Assembly: GCA_963989245.1 (NCBI GenBank)
Contig: OZ022347.1
Location: 3,720,448 to 3,784,447, forward strand
Reading direction: 5' to 3'
DNA length: 64,000 nt
Source: Nansenia antarctica
Taxonomy: Eukaryota > Chordata > Actinopteri > Argentiniformes > Microstomatidae
This document shows positions 53,270 to 64,000 of this stretch, in pieces. Under the pieces are notes generated by a model that was not told the origin of the DNA, made no database searches, and saw nothing but the letters and a program-made list of their open reading frames with translations. The stretch's first letter is position 1. The number at the start of each line of letters is the position of its first letter. A program made the position numbers and the translations under genes.

Positions 53270-56200
53270 CTGATGAGGAAGACCATTCAAGTTAGTGTAA
53301 GTTCACACAAAATATGTCTGGCTGGCTAGTAGGGATGTAACAATGCATCGCGATGCAGTTAATTATCCATACAAATCTGTGAGATGAAAAATTAATCGCT
53401 ATATTTGTTTTGGACAAAGCGAGAAATATGGACGTTGCAGTGAGAGAGGCCGGGCTAGAACCACATAACATCACCATGTTATAGTGTTTTGTCCACACGT
53501 TAAACTTGGCCACCCAAGAGGTTGAGTGTACCCCGCGTCAGCCGCGTGCTGGGTCAGGTGAGGCGGGTTGCAGCCTTCTGCCACCGAGGCTCCACAGCCA
53601 CCGCTGTGTTCTAACTTCTCCTAGAACGCTTCTTGTGAATGTCTTGTAGCTAACAGCCGTGTGCAGTTTAAAACATGCAGAGCTACATTTTTTGTTTAGT
53701 GATGGGGGAAACAAAGCTTTCCGACGCATTGACACATTCAACACAATTGTGTCTGAATAAATGTCGATCTATCAATGTAGAACCATGGCAACCATACAGC
53801 AGCTCCATACTGACATCTGCTGGTCAGGTCATGGTATGGGTTAGGGTTAGGGGTTACATAATGACATCTGCTAGTCAGGTCATGGTATGGGTGAGGGTTA
53901 GGGGTTACATAATGACATCAGCTAGTCAGGTCATGGTATGGGTGAGGGTTAGGGGTTACATAATGACATCTGCTAGTCAGGTCATGGTATGGGTTAGGGT
54001 TAGGGGTTACATAATGACATCTGCTAGTCAGGTCATGGTATGGGTTAGGGTCAGGGGTTACATAATGACATCTGCTAGTCAGGTCATGGTATGGGTGAGG
54101 GTTAGGGTTAGGGGTTACATAATGACATCTGCTAGTCAGGTTATGGTATGGGTTAGGGTTAGGGGTTACATAATGACATCTGCTAGTCAGGTCATGGTAT
54201 GGGTTAGGGTTAGGGGTTACATAATGACATCTGCTAGTCAGGTCATGGTATGGGTGAGGGTTAGGGGTTACATAATGACATCTGCTAGTCAGGTCATGGT
54301 ATCGGTTATGGTTAGGGGTTACATAATGACATCTGCTGGTCAGGTCATGGTATGGGTTTGGGTTAGGGGTTACATAATGACATCTGCTAGTCAGGTCATG
54401 GTATGTATCGACTGATTGACAAGTCAGGAATTTGGGGCAAAATCCAATAAGCCCACCATCATCTGTGATGTCATGTTCAATAAAGGTGCTGTGACAAACT
54501 GTGGATGTGTATGTGGTCATGTATGCGGTCTTAAATGTTGGAGTGTCTAGTAGACTACAGCCTAGTAGAAAGTTTAGCTCGTTTGAATTCTTCTTCGGCG
54601 TATGGGTAGTTGTTTTTCCTCTCCACTCCACCAGGCTCGGGGCCGAGGGGCTACCCTTTTACCACCCCGAGACCTGGTTGAGGGGCTCACCCGGGCTATA
54701 TTTCTGGACACCCCTCCAGAAGCCACGTCATCGTCTCGTCATCTAATACCGACAGACCATGCATCCCGTTGGGTGGGTGGTACACCGGGCAATCCAGGAT
54801 AATATGGTCTGCGGTTTGGTCCTCTGCGCCACACTCGCACGACGCATTTGGGGCCAAGCCCCATCTGTGCATTGATGAGCGGAAACGCCCGACGCCGGTC
54901 CGGAGACGATTGAGCCTCACCCAGGATAGCCTTGGCAAGTCCATCCCGAGGGGCTCAGCGCCGGCGACTGGGATGTGGTCGCGGAGTTTGGAGGTGTTAG
55001 CCTCCCACTCCGCGCGCCACATATAATCCGCCCATCCTGCCGCACTGATGTTGAGATCTCTGCATTGCTGCCTGAGATCCTGTGTGGCAGGCACAAATGG
55101 GTGTCTCGACTTGAGACGCCGGGAGGGCTCCGCTGTTATAGTGAGCCTATCATGGAGCAGATGGTTATTAAGCTCCACGGCCCGGCAGGCGAGACGTGCT
55201 GTGGCTCCCATGCGGCGGAGGCCTGCGGGCTGGATGCCTGCTAGGATGGGAAGCAGGGTTCGAGTTATGTGGGAGCCAATGGGAGCTGAGCTCCCATAGA
55301 GATGGTCTGAGACTCTCTGAGCTCCCATGAAGGCAGTAAAATCAAAAATCTGTGGGGGTCGCTAATAATACATTACCACAACTATTATTTGATCAAAATG
55401 TCAATGTAATGAATATTATTTAATTTATATTATAAATATTGTAAAATAAACACGTTTTCCAAAAGAGCTACGCGCACCATTAATCTCCTGTGAATGACAG
55501 TAGGCCTTTGACTGCCTGCACTTCACCACCAAGACACCATGGGGCGCAGTAGAATATTGTGCAACAGCAAAAGGTTGATTAATCAGCTGTGCGGTAAACC
55601 GTTGGAACACACAGTGCACAGCTGATTAATCAATTAAACCAATAGAGTGAGACAGGATATGTTCATATACCAGTTGCCTTTCAGGAAGTAGTGAGATCGT
55701 GCACCTAGCCTATTATTGAGAAGCAAACATTCATTCATTAGCTATACAGGAGTATATACATACAGTAGCTACCATGCCGCCCAAAAAAAGGCAATTTTTT
55801 GACCCTCTCCCGTTCATCCAATCTTGGATAAAGAAAGAACATCGGACGTCAGCATCATGGGTTCCAGGACCGCGACCGCAGCCTACTGAAAACAGACCAA
55901 ACAGGTCTATCTTGTCTCCGTAAAGGTAAGGTGGCTTTTACTTTTTACTAACCTAGTGTACATGTATTTTTCGCTCCTTCTGTATAGCAAAAATAACACA
56001 ATTATTGGCCGAGATACATGTGTGACTATCGCTTTTATAGCTGTTGTTTCATGTGGGGCTGTTGATGTGGTGAAATGAGTAGCCTGCAGCTGTAGCGTCA
56101 GGATATGTTGGTATTTGAGGAGGAGGATGAGGATGAGGATGATGTTTCGGTACCAGTACCGTTTTTAAAGTATCGATTTGTCACCGGTATCGAATAAAAC

Positions 56201-59200
56201 CCAAACTGTACCCAACCCTAACTATATGTTTACATGCCAACTAATTAGCTAATTCATTTCTGTCATTTAGAGCTGAGGGGAGCAACAGAGAGACGGACAA
56301 CAGGACAGTAACAGAGAGACAACGGGAGAGGAGAGCAATAGAGACAGAACTGAATGCACTGAACTTTTTTTTAAATTCTTTGCATTATTAACACTGTTGT
56401 GTTATTGTGTTATTAAAGTGTTTAAGTGTTTTATGGTAAAGCATTATGAGTGGTGTGTGTGCAGGGTGCTCGTGAGTTGTATATTTTGGGGAGGGGGGAG
56501 GCTTGTGTATGGGGGCGGGGGGTCCTCACACAAAGGAGTAGCCTAGGGCCACTGACCACCTTAAGCTAATTAAAACTTGTAAGTCCCATCGCTGTGTGGG
56601 CATGATTCGCGCGTGCATGAGAACATTTCGCACTGTTATTTTGGAGACCCCCACAGAGATCAGCTTATAACTCGAACCCTGATGGGAAGGTTGTCCACGG
56701 GGGTAGGACGCAGGCATCCTGTCACAATGCGCAAGGCTTCGTTTATAGGCGAGTCGATGAGGCGGGTGTGGGCACTGCGACACCATACTGGGGCGCAGTA
56801 TTCACTAGTTGAATAAACGAGGGCTAGGGCTGCCATGCGCAAGGTCCTTGCGCCGGCACCCCAGCCCGAGCCAACCAGTCGCCTCATCAACGCCACACGT
56901 GCTGTTAACTTCTTGCGCAGTGACTCGAGGTGTCGGCGAAACGTGAGCGTCCTGTCCAATGTCACGCCGAGATAGATTGGCTCAGCGGAACATGGCAGGG
57001 GAGTTCCATCTAGGTGTACTCTAAGCTCACGTTTAGCCTCCCTGTTGTTAAGGTGGAAGGCAGCCGACACCGTCTTTGCCTCGCTAAGCTTCAATCTCCA
57101 TTTCCGGAAGTATGCCACTAGTGTCTGCATGTCCTGGCTCAGAATCCCCTCCACAGACTGCCAATTTCCAGCAGAGTACACCACTGCGAGGTCGTCTGCG
57201 TAGGCGTACTTCCGCGAGAGTGTGTTGGGCAGGTCATAGGTGTAGATATTATAGAGGAGGGGGGCCAGGACTGATCCCTGAGGGACGCCGTTCTTAAGGC
57301 GTCGAAGCCTGCTTAGCTGTCCGCGACCGGTGGTGAGGGTAAAGCTGCGGTTACGGATGAGCTCCATGATCATTCTGACCATGTGCCTGTCCGGCAGCAG
57401 GCGGAGCAGCTTGCAGGAGAGGCCGCGATGCCATACGGTATCGTAGGCAGCCGTCAGGTCTATAAAGACGGCCCCGGCCTTCTTTTTTGCCGAAAAGCAA
57501 AACTCGTTTGAATTGATGACCTGTCATAAATGTGTCTGTAGTCAATATGACGTCATTTTGATTGGCATGACTGCAAATGTTGTGTACATTTCTGATATGT
57601 AAAGATAAACATGTGAAGGACATTTATGTATGTGTGGGACATGGCTGTGAGACAATAGGGATATAGATGGTCAACATGTCATAACATGCAGAGCTACATT
57701 TTTGTGTTTTCAGCCCATGACACTTGATTGCAGATTCCATGCAAGACGAGTTAGCTCGCTTGATGTGTCTTTGGTATTGACAGGTGGAGGGAAGCTGTCA
57801 TGCTGGTTATCTAGCCATGTTGTTGGGCTTTAAGGTTAAACTGTTATTGCTGTAGCTCGCTGCACTCGTCTTGCAATGCTGTTGTGGAAGTGTGCATTGT
57901 TGGTGGTGTGTTGGTGTGTTATTGTAAGAGTACAGCCAGGGGCGGACTGGGATCAAAAAACAGCCCTGGCATTTGCGACACAACAGCCCTATTTCCAAAC
58001 GCAACATCAACACGGATTGTTAACATAAAAAGCTTGAGATAACCAGACTGACTAGACTCGAATGTAGACATTTGGAACACAAATGTAACACACACACGCA
58101 CACGCAACTGACACACTACAATCGCTGATGAATTCAGAGTGCCGACAACAATCCACACAACGTTATTGAGAGCATAGTATAACCAGTAGTATGCTATAAG
58201 GCACATTCAGGACAAATAGGCCAGACCAAAACATGAGAAACAATGCCAACTGCTAAATTCTGAAATCAAACTCACAACAAGTAGGCTAATTCTTTAGATA
58301 TTATATTGAACTCCATTTCCCAAGCATAGCCCCTACCTAGTGGGGGCCCCTGGGCTTGAGTCATTGTTCGGGCCCTTACCTACACCAAGAAAGGTTAGAA
58401 GTCATAAGGAAACATGTTTATTGACTGGGCAACACAGTGTAAATACAGTACTAGCCTGACCTTGGTCATGTGAACCAGCTTCATAAAATAAACCAGAAAC
58501 ACTCATTCTGCAGTCTGCACGTTTTATTCTGATATTAACCAGCTTGTTAACATTCAATTTGTCACATTGTATACCCACAAACCATATTACTGTGTTGACG
58601 CAACTTCAGGGGAGTGTGTTCATTTTCTGTTGTGCACCGCTCCCCTCTTTCACTTTCCCATAGTCATGCTCCCTCCGGACTCTTCAGAAGCAACACTGAG
58701 TCATCTAATAAAGTAACACTATTTAGGAGCAGTAACTAGTCTGCAGACTTCAACCATACTCAACTATCATCACTTCTATTCAACACATGGACAACGCATT
58801 ATTGGATAACGTTTACGTTAGCTCAATATTGCTAGCTTATAGCAAGGAGTCTGGCTAATTAGATGGTAGACTCGCCAGCCAATGAGGGGGCTCTTCACGA
58901 GTGCTTCGCCAACCAATCAGGTAGCGGTATTGCTCTACCATCCCCTACCATCCTAGGTTCCGCAAATCCTCGACCCGGGCCGATATAATATGTTTTGGGC
59001 CGCGGTCTGCTGAAATAAGTTATTTTCAATGAAAATCACCAGAGACAAAATTACAAATAATATATATATATATACAGTATAAAAAGAAAAAAGATAATAC
59101 ATTCTGAGCGGCCCAGAGTCTCGCGGCCCTCCTGGCATTTGCCAGGCATGCCCGGTGGCCAGTCCGCCACTGAGTACAGCTAAACTAGCTAGCTACATTG

Positions 59201-62200
59201 ACATTGGGAATGCAGTTGAAGAAGTGATTCTGCATGCAGGGTCATCAACATGTAAACTAAGGGGAAAATGCTTTTTAACATGCAAATAGATCATTTCTAT
59301 GACCTGTCTGCAGTTGTGCTTAAGGAACGACATATCAGCAGCAATACTTGAAAATATGATTTGAGTCTAGCCAAACACATCACGTCCACAACAACAAACA
59401 ATGCAGTATAATAACTCCTTATTTGGTTGGTTATGAAGAGGTACATATTCAAGCGATTCTTTATTTTGTAGTTTTTGATTGAAAAATAAATAAAATAATG
59501 TTTTTCAGTCAATTTGTCTGCAATCTCATTTTGATCTCAAAATCGTGTCGTGGAATCGTATTGAATCTTGAGTTGAGTGCATCGTTACATCCCTACTGGC
59601 TAGCTTTTCATATTTCAGTGCCCTGACAATATTAACTACTTGTGAGAGAGAATGCTGCAAAAATATACAATAAGTCACTATGCAACGTCATGGTATAATC
59701 ACTATGCAACTATGCCTCAAACATCAAAACCTCCTGATGTTTCTCCTCAAACATCCAAACTTACGTCTCCTGAGACGACATGTCAATGAGTCACCACTGT
59801 GGTCCTCGCTGTAAAACAAAAAAGAAACATGACATTTGCATGATGAAGAGGTTACCCAACAAGACAGACAACCCAACAACCATATTATATTCAGTATTTA
59901 CCTGGGTCTGTCCACTCTAGCAGGATAGAATGGGTGATTCCCTCTCAGGTCCAGGTCTCTCAGGTGGGAGGTGTTTGAGTTGATGGCGGAGGCCAATGTA
60001 CCACAGCTCTCCACTGTAAGACCACATCTCCAGAGCCTAGTAAAACATGCAGCATTGAATAATTTAAGTGTTCACTGGTTACTGAAACTGAACTTGTGTA
60101 AAGTACCTCTGGTGATAATATCTGTCTGTATGGATCATTTAATCATGTTTGTTCAACTGTACAGACAGGTGCCACGTGACCTATTGTTTAATTCATCATC
60201 AAGCATTTTGACCATTTATAAAAAAGTCTCCATAGGAGAGAAGCTGCTATGTTCCAGTTCTATGTCCTCTGTCAGGGGGTGGGGGTGGAGGCTGAATGAT
60301 TGTATTACAAAGGTTATGGACTTTACCTCAATGTCTCTCTTCTAACAATGGATATTTCATTGTTTATTTATATGAGTTTATAAGATTTTGATTTGATTTT
60401 GATTTCCAATTTCGATTTAACAATTTCCTTTGTTAGATATTCAAAATGTAATATGTGGATTAAAAGTGAGATAGTGTATATTACCCAGTATGTCTACTCA
60501 CGTCAGTGTCTCCAGTTTGCAGTGTGGACTCTCCAGTCCAGCAGAGAGCAGCTTCACTCCTGAGTCTTGTAGATTGTTGTTCCAGAGGTCCAGCTTTCTC
60601 AGGTGGGAGGAGTTTGAGCTGAGAGCTGAGGCCAGCGCTTCACAGCATCTCTCTGTGAGGTCACATCCACCCAGCCTGAATAAGAATTCAATAAAATGAT
60701 GCAGTAAGTCCATAGAATAGAATAGAATAGTTTAATGACCACACGACCTAGGTCGGTGGAATTTGTTGTCGGTACAGCTCATAAACAGTGTCAAAAAACA
60801 TACACACATTGTACATGACATGAACACACATAATCACAAGACAAGACAGAACACATTTACAATTTACCATTTATACAGTGCAGTGAGTCAGGTGTTGAGA
60901 GTCCTTATGGCAGAGGGGGAAAAAATGTTTTTGAAGCGGGAACAGTTCAGTGTAGCCTACAGTAATAATTACAATACTGATAAAAGATTGTAATCAGTGA
61001 GGTCAGCCCTTGACTTTGTTTCTTCTCTTAACAATGTCCTTTACATTGCTTCTCCATATGAGTAGTCAACACAAACATGTGTCACTATAGGTACGATCGC
61101 TGGCTGTCTGGTCACCTGACAGACAGCTGCACCCTTTGACTCAACCCCGTCTGAACTAACGCTATGCTTCAGAGAATGATGTGGTTGGATCAAAAACTGT
61201 TAAAGTTACATTATGGAGGATGTTGCCTCTGGGGGTGATCTTGAGCTAAAAGGGAAATAGTCAGAAATATAATATATATAATTATATATACATATATAAT
61301 AATACCCAGAAATGATCTCATTGGTCAGAAAGAGACACCTAAAACTAAAGATTGCTTTTTACTGAGGCCAGACATTTATTGATATTTTATCATAGGAGAA
61401 TGATAACTTTATGGACCTGTTATGATAATTGAATTGTTATTGACTTAGTATTTATAATGTGCCCTATTGCCTATTGTGTAGTTGTTATTATTTATTAGTA
61501 TTTCTTCTCCTTGACATTTCACTGTGCTGTTGAGAGGTTGAGAGGTTGAGAGGCTCGTAGCAGCATTTCATTGTAGCGTTTACATCCTGTATCCTGATTG
61601 ATTTGACCATACACTTAACACACCATACACCATTCACTCAACACACCATACACCATACACTCAACACTTTAGCAAAAGTTTGAGGTAAACAATGAATTTA
61701 CCGGTAGCTAAAATTCTGTTTTTTAGTGTATCATTAAGAGTAACTTACTTTTACATTGAAAGAAGACTAATGATTGTATAAAAAAGGTTATGGCCTTTAC
61801 CCCAATGTCTCTCTTTTAACAATGGACAATGGACCTTGTTTATTTATATTAGTTTATATTCATAGTTTTTTGATTTCAAACTTTGTCAGATATTCAAAAT
61901 GTAATATGTGGATGAAAGTGAGATAGTGTATATTACCCAGTATGTCTACTCACCTCAGTGTCTCCAGTTTAGAGTGTGGACTCTCCAGTCCAGCAGAGAG
62001 CAGCTTCACTCCTGAGTCTTGTAGATTGTTGTTCCTGAGGTTCAGCTTTCTCAGGTGGGAGGAGTTTGAGCTGAGAGCTGAGGCCAGCGCTTCACAGCAT
62101 CTCTCTGTGAGCTCACATCTCTCCAGGCTGAATAAGAATTCAATAAAATGATGCAGTAAGTCCATAACAGTTCAGTGTAGCCTACAGTCATAATTACAAT

Positions 62201-64000
62201 ACTGATAAAAGATTGTAATCAGTGAGGTCAGCCCTTGACCTTGTTTCTTCTGTTAACAATGTCCATTACATTGCTTCTCCATATGAGTAGTCAACACAAA
62301 CATGTGTCACTAGAGGTACGATCGCTGGCTGTTTAATTTCAACCTTTTTTTGTTTCAATGTAACAACTTATCAAAACCACATTAACAATCTAAAGAAGAA
62401 TCTCAATCAGAAATGATATGTTTGTAATAAAAACAGACCACATCTCACCCATACTGTCTCAGACACATGTCTACATGCAATCATTCTTTCACCAATATCA
62501 TTCTGTCTCCCAGTTTGGTCCCTCACCTCAAAGGAAATAACTGAACCAATAGGAAGACTAGAATAGGGTCTATAAGCTCCATGGCAACCTTCCCCCTTGG
62601 ACTCACCACAGCTCTGCACTTTCACATTCCAATGACCTGACTTTTCAGAATTACACAAATAATCTAGCCATTAAATCGTTCTTTCAAATCCAAAATATTA
62701 ACTCCCCTCCAACACTCATTGCTCTTCCAAGACAAAATACAAGACAGGAACGCATCACTAGATAAATTTCACGTGCACTTATCCCAGTTCCAGCTTACAA
62801 AAACAACTACGGTCAGGGATCATGTTTTCACACATACACTAAAACCTGGAATGAGATCCCATATTCCATTAGAGCAACAACCTCTCTCTCATATGTCAAA
62901 CATATAAACACCATCTGAGGGAAGGACACACCTGCAACCACTGATCCAACTCACACACACCATCTCACTCACTCCACTTAAGTCCTCTCCTTTGTAGTTA
63001 TTGTATAACTGTTTATGTTTTGCTGTTGTCTTGCTTCTGTGATTGTTCTCGTTTTAACTTTTTGTATTGTTGTGGGATTCTGTCTTTTTGTGCTGCAGAA
63101 CAGGAACCAGTTTTAACTGAGTCAAACCAGCTTTAACTGAGTCACAACAGTCACAACCATTTTTAACATCTTTAACTACATCTTTAACAATTTAACATCT
63201 TACTACATTTTAACATCTTGTAGTGATCAACCAGTGCCCAGGGAAGCAAACTACAGACTCGTCAACTGAATGCACCACACCTGAGCCTCCTCCTTGGGAG
63301 TCACAGATAAGGAGGAGAGGAGACAGCACACGGGGGGAGGAGTGAACAGAACCAGTGTTGTGAGGGTGAGGGACGGTTTCCGGCACAGCAATTCTGTAGT
63401 AGAGGATATTGACGTGTGTTTGTCTGTTGCCAGGCTGGTCTGGGCCTAGCCCTTGGAGAGAAGGGGGAAAGAGACCCCCCACAGCCCATAGAGTGGAAGC
63501 TCCCTCTGATCCGTGCCTACAGAACCACCCCTGGTCACGGACCCACCCCGCACGCCTCCAAGGCCCGGAGGCCTTAGTGACTTATATTCTCTGGACCCTT
63601 AAAGGGCCAGGCAGAGACCTGAGGTGGACTTTTATTTCCCTGTGCTGATCATTCTTTAGTAAACACGCCCGTTGAGGCAGAACTGCTCCCTGTTGTCAGT
63701 GTCTGTTTCTACCTTATTATACCCGGTCCTACGTGGTGGTCACCACAATCTGTAATGTTACCTTTTATTTTTTTCATGTATAATAATACATCAGAAAAGA
63801 AAGAAAGAATATGTATAGTAAACGTGCAATACTGTATATTACCCAGTATGTCTACTCACCCCAGTGTCTCCAGTTTGCAGTGTGGACTCTCCAGTCCAGC
63901 AGAGAGCAGCTTCACTCCTGAGTCTTGTAGATTGTTGTGACTGAGGTGCAGCTCTCTCAGGTGGGAGGAGTTTGAGCTGAGAGCTGAGGCCAGCGCTTCA
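52668..64000 (-). CDS. Fish NLR-family protein with LRRs and B30.2 domain, 3' part only
   Basis: Visible exons in gene order: 63860 to beyond 64000, 61954-62127, 60502-60675, 59902-60036, 59765-59808, 52668-53269. They join in frame. Three carry the NLR ribonuclease-inhibitor-type LRR (LTERCCEALASALSSNSSHL, DSGVKLLSAGLESPH); full LRR exons are 174 nt, the family norm, encoding two repeats each. A shorter LRR exon ends FYPARVDRPR, a 14-codon linker (EDHSGDSLTCRLRR) follows, and then a PRY-SPRY exon. This layout belongs to the large teleost NLRC3/NLRP-like family with C-terminal B30.2, thought to sense pathogens in the cytosol. The NACHT and PYD or FISNA parts lie to the right of the window. 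The final intron is 6.5 kb and holds nested transposons. The last roughly 18 codons come from a repeat. Intact frame suggests a working gene; a pseudogene cannot be ruled out without the 5' part. Confidence 0.88.
54590..57502 (-). mobile_element. 5'-truncated non-LTR retrotransposon with reverse transcriptase
   Basis: Bounded by the 12-bp duplication CTCGTTTGAATT (54578-54589 and 57503-57514). The minus strand starts inside the RT domain: FIDLTAAYDTVWHRGLSCKL, NGVPQGSVLAPLLYNIYTYD, YAYADDLAVVYS (catalytic YADD), YLGVTLDRTLTFRRHLESLR. After the hAT insertion the frame resumes with AGLRRMGATARLACRAVELN and ends near a CCHC-like CECGAEDQTADHIILDC. It resembles I/Nimb- or Tad-like elements; the clade is uncertain. 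Confidence 0.9.
55254..56681 (+). mobile_element. hAT-type element inserted in the LINE, TSD ATGGGAAG
   Basis: Perfect 15-bp ends CAGGGTTCGAGTTAT and ATAACTCGAACCCTG; perfect 8-bp duplication ATGGGAAG at 55246-55253 and 56682-56689. Inside, 55774-55923 encodes 49 aa (MPPKKRQFFDPLPFIQSWIK...) followed by a donor-like AAAG|GTAAGG and, at about 56270, an acceptor-like TCATTTAG. It looks like an internally deleted derivative keeping a transposase start and a 3' end. Confidence 0.93.
57937..59172. mobile_element. hAT-type element, TSD AGTACAGC
   Basis: Ends CAGGGGCGGACTGG and CCAGTCCGCCACTG; exact 8-bp duplication AGTACAGC at 57929-57936 and 59173-59180. About 1.2 kb, no intact frame. It is nested in the outer hAT element. 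Confidence 0.92.
59765..59808 (-). CDS. Short linker exon of the NLR gene
   Basis: 44 nt between TTTTACAG and GTAAGT encoding EDHSGDSLTCRLRR. Phases connect the LRR exon before it to the B30.2 exon after it. Confidence 0.75.
59902..60036 (-). CDS. Last LRR exon of the NLR gene (135 nt)
   Basis: LWRCGLTVESCGTLASAINS, NTSHLRDLDLRGN then HPFYPARVDRPR. One full LRR plus the exit sequence typical before the linker exon. Confidence 0.88.
60502..60675 (-). CDS. LRR exon of the NLR gene (174 nt)
   Basis: LGGCDLTERCCEALASALSS, NSSHLRKLDLWNNNLQDSGV, KLLSAGLESPHCKLETLT. Phase 1 at the start. Flanking intron sequence is shared with 61954-62127. Confidence 0.93.
60716..60945 (-). mobile_element. LINE 3' fragment inserted between duplicated LRR introns
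   Basis: (AATAG)n, TTTAATGACCACACGACCTA, then AGAGTCCTTATGGCAGAGGG. It is absent from the otherwise matching intron at 62165, which dates it after the exon duplication. The intron from 61110 to 61890 holds an (AT)n and no other feature. Confidence 0.7.
61954..62127 (-). CDS. LRR exon of the NLR gene (174 nt)
   Basis: LERCELTERCCEALASALSS, NSSHLRKLNLRNNNLQDSGV, KLLSAGLESPHSKLETLR. Closely similar to 60502-60675. Confidence 0.93.
62320..63100 (+). mobile_element. LINE ORF2 end and 3' region, degenerate
   Basis: One frame reads KTWNEIPYSIRATTSLSYVK, HINTI and stop at about 62918, an L1/Tx1-like ORF2 end, followed by a T-rich 3' region. Upstream it is frameshifted. Confidence 0.6.
63219..63747. 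mobile_element. Solo LTR, 529 bp, TSD ATCT
   Basis: Begins TGTAGTGATC and ends GGTCACCACA (TG...CA with short inverted ends), flanked by ATCT at 63215-63218 and 63748-63751. There is no internal coding part. The 4-bp duplication fits a Ty3/gypsy-like retrotransposon; the family is inferred. Confidence 0.7.
63860..64000 (-). CDS. LRR exon of the NLR gene, cut by the window edge
   Basis: Ends with DSGVKLLSAGLESPHCKLET and a CACTGGG|GTGAGT donor; the acceptor lies beyond 64000. Same consensus as the two 174-nt exons. Confidence 0.92.

Larger units (their letters stand above)
53698..57682. mobile_element. VNTR-containing repeat, copy 2, interrupted by a LINE
   Basis: GTGATGGGGGAAACAAAGCT, GACGCATTGACACATTCAAC, then about 11 units of 51-57 bp (TTACATAATGACATCTGCTA+GTCAGGTCATGG plus TTAGGGTTAGGG) at 53830-54405, then TCAGGAATTTGGGGCAAAAT. 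A 21-bp duplication AACATGCAGAGCTACATTTT+T flanks it at 53672-53692 and 57683-57703. Confidence 0.75.
53330..59596. mobile_element. Outer hAT-type element (with later insertions), TSD CTGGCTAG
   Basis: Termini TAGGGATGTAACAATGCATC and GATGCATCG-type inverse (GTTACATCCCTA at the right end) are flanked by CTGGCTAG at 53322-53329 and 59597-59604. Its own sequence is about 53330-53690, 57700-57936 and 59181-59596; the rest is later insertions. No transposase frame is visible. Confidence 0.85.

Noticed and set aside
53980..54120. Interstitial telomere
   Set aside because: TTAGGG occurs only as pairs within a longer VNTR unit, not as a telomeric tract.
53675..54631. About 240-aa repetitive frames on both strands
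   Set aside because: Translation of the VNTR in a dispersed repeat, not a conserved protein.
54769..55299. Plus-strand frames of 83-89 aa
   Set aside because: Antisense of the LINE C-terminal coding part.
60498..60713. Stand-alone 71-aa LRR protein
   Set aside because: It is an LRR exon with flanking intron; donor and acceptor place it in the larger NLR gene. The same applies to 61950-62165.

Overview
The window looks like nuclear DNA from a teleost fish. The protein genes are split into many exons with GT-AG introns and are closest to vertebrate genes. There is a fish-type NLR gene with leucine-rich-repeat (LRR) exons and a B30.2 (PRY-SPRY) exon. Introns and spacers are packed with tRNA-derived SINEs, LINE 3' tails, hAT-type transposons with 8-bp target duplications, (CA)n/(CAGA)n microsatellites and minisatellites. 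Nothing is bacterial: there are no operons, and most long open frames are repeat artefacts.

Layout. 900-6615 (-) holds the first five coding exons of api5; its 3' part lies beyond the left edge. 10809-19992 (-) is a complete 15-exon samm50 gene (469 aa, the human length). 20501-22599 (-) is a complete four-exon efcab10 gene (133 aa). 24281-25142 (-) holds the two coding exons of the mitochondrial microprotein gene uqcc6/brawnin (68 aa). 27370-34962 (+) and 40065-46674 (+) are two complete tandem thymine-DNA glycosylase genes, here called tdg.1 (441 aa) and tdg.2 (448 aa), each with ten coding exons of matching phase. 52668-64000 (-) is the 3' end of an NLR/B30.2 immune gene that continues beyond the right edge.

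Working together. samm50 (outer-membrane beta-barrel assembly and cristae) and uqcc6 (complex III assembly) are mitochondrial, api5 is anti-apoptotic, and efcab10 carries an RIIa-type dimerisation domain. The tdg pair removes mismatched thymine and oxidised 5-methylcytosine and so links base-excision repair to DNA demethylation. uqcc6 and tdg.1 are head to head, as I recall for C12orf73 and TDG in human; the other neighbours lie on different human chromosomes.

Most notable observations: the diverged tdg duplicates (tdg.2 has Trp where TDG usually has the active-site-loop His; tdg.1 seems to use a GC-AG last intron with a built-in alternative stop); five decoy splice donors made by a 22-bp tandem repeat at a samm50 exon edge; a four-level transposon nest in the NLR intron; a transposon-supplied C-terminus for the NLR; SINE heads and tails expanded into minisatellites; and one small inverted-repeat element upstream of both efcab10 and tdg.2 in the same orientation relative to the gene. 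Exon borders come from reading frame, splice consensus and remembered family sequences; no search or transcript data were available.
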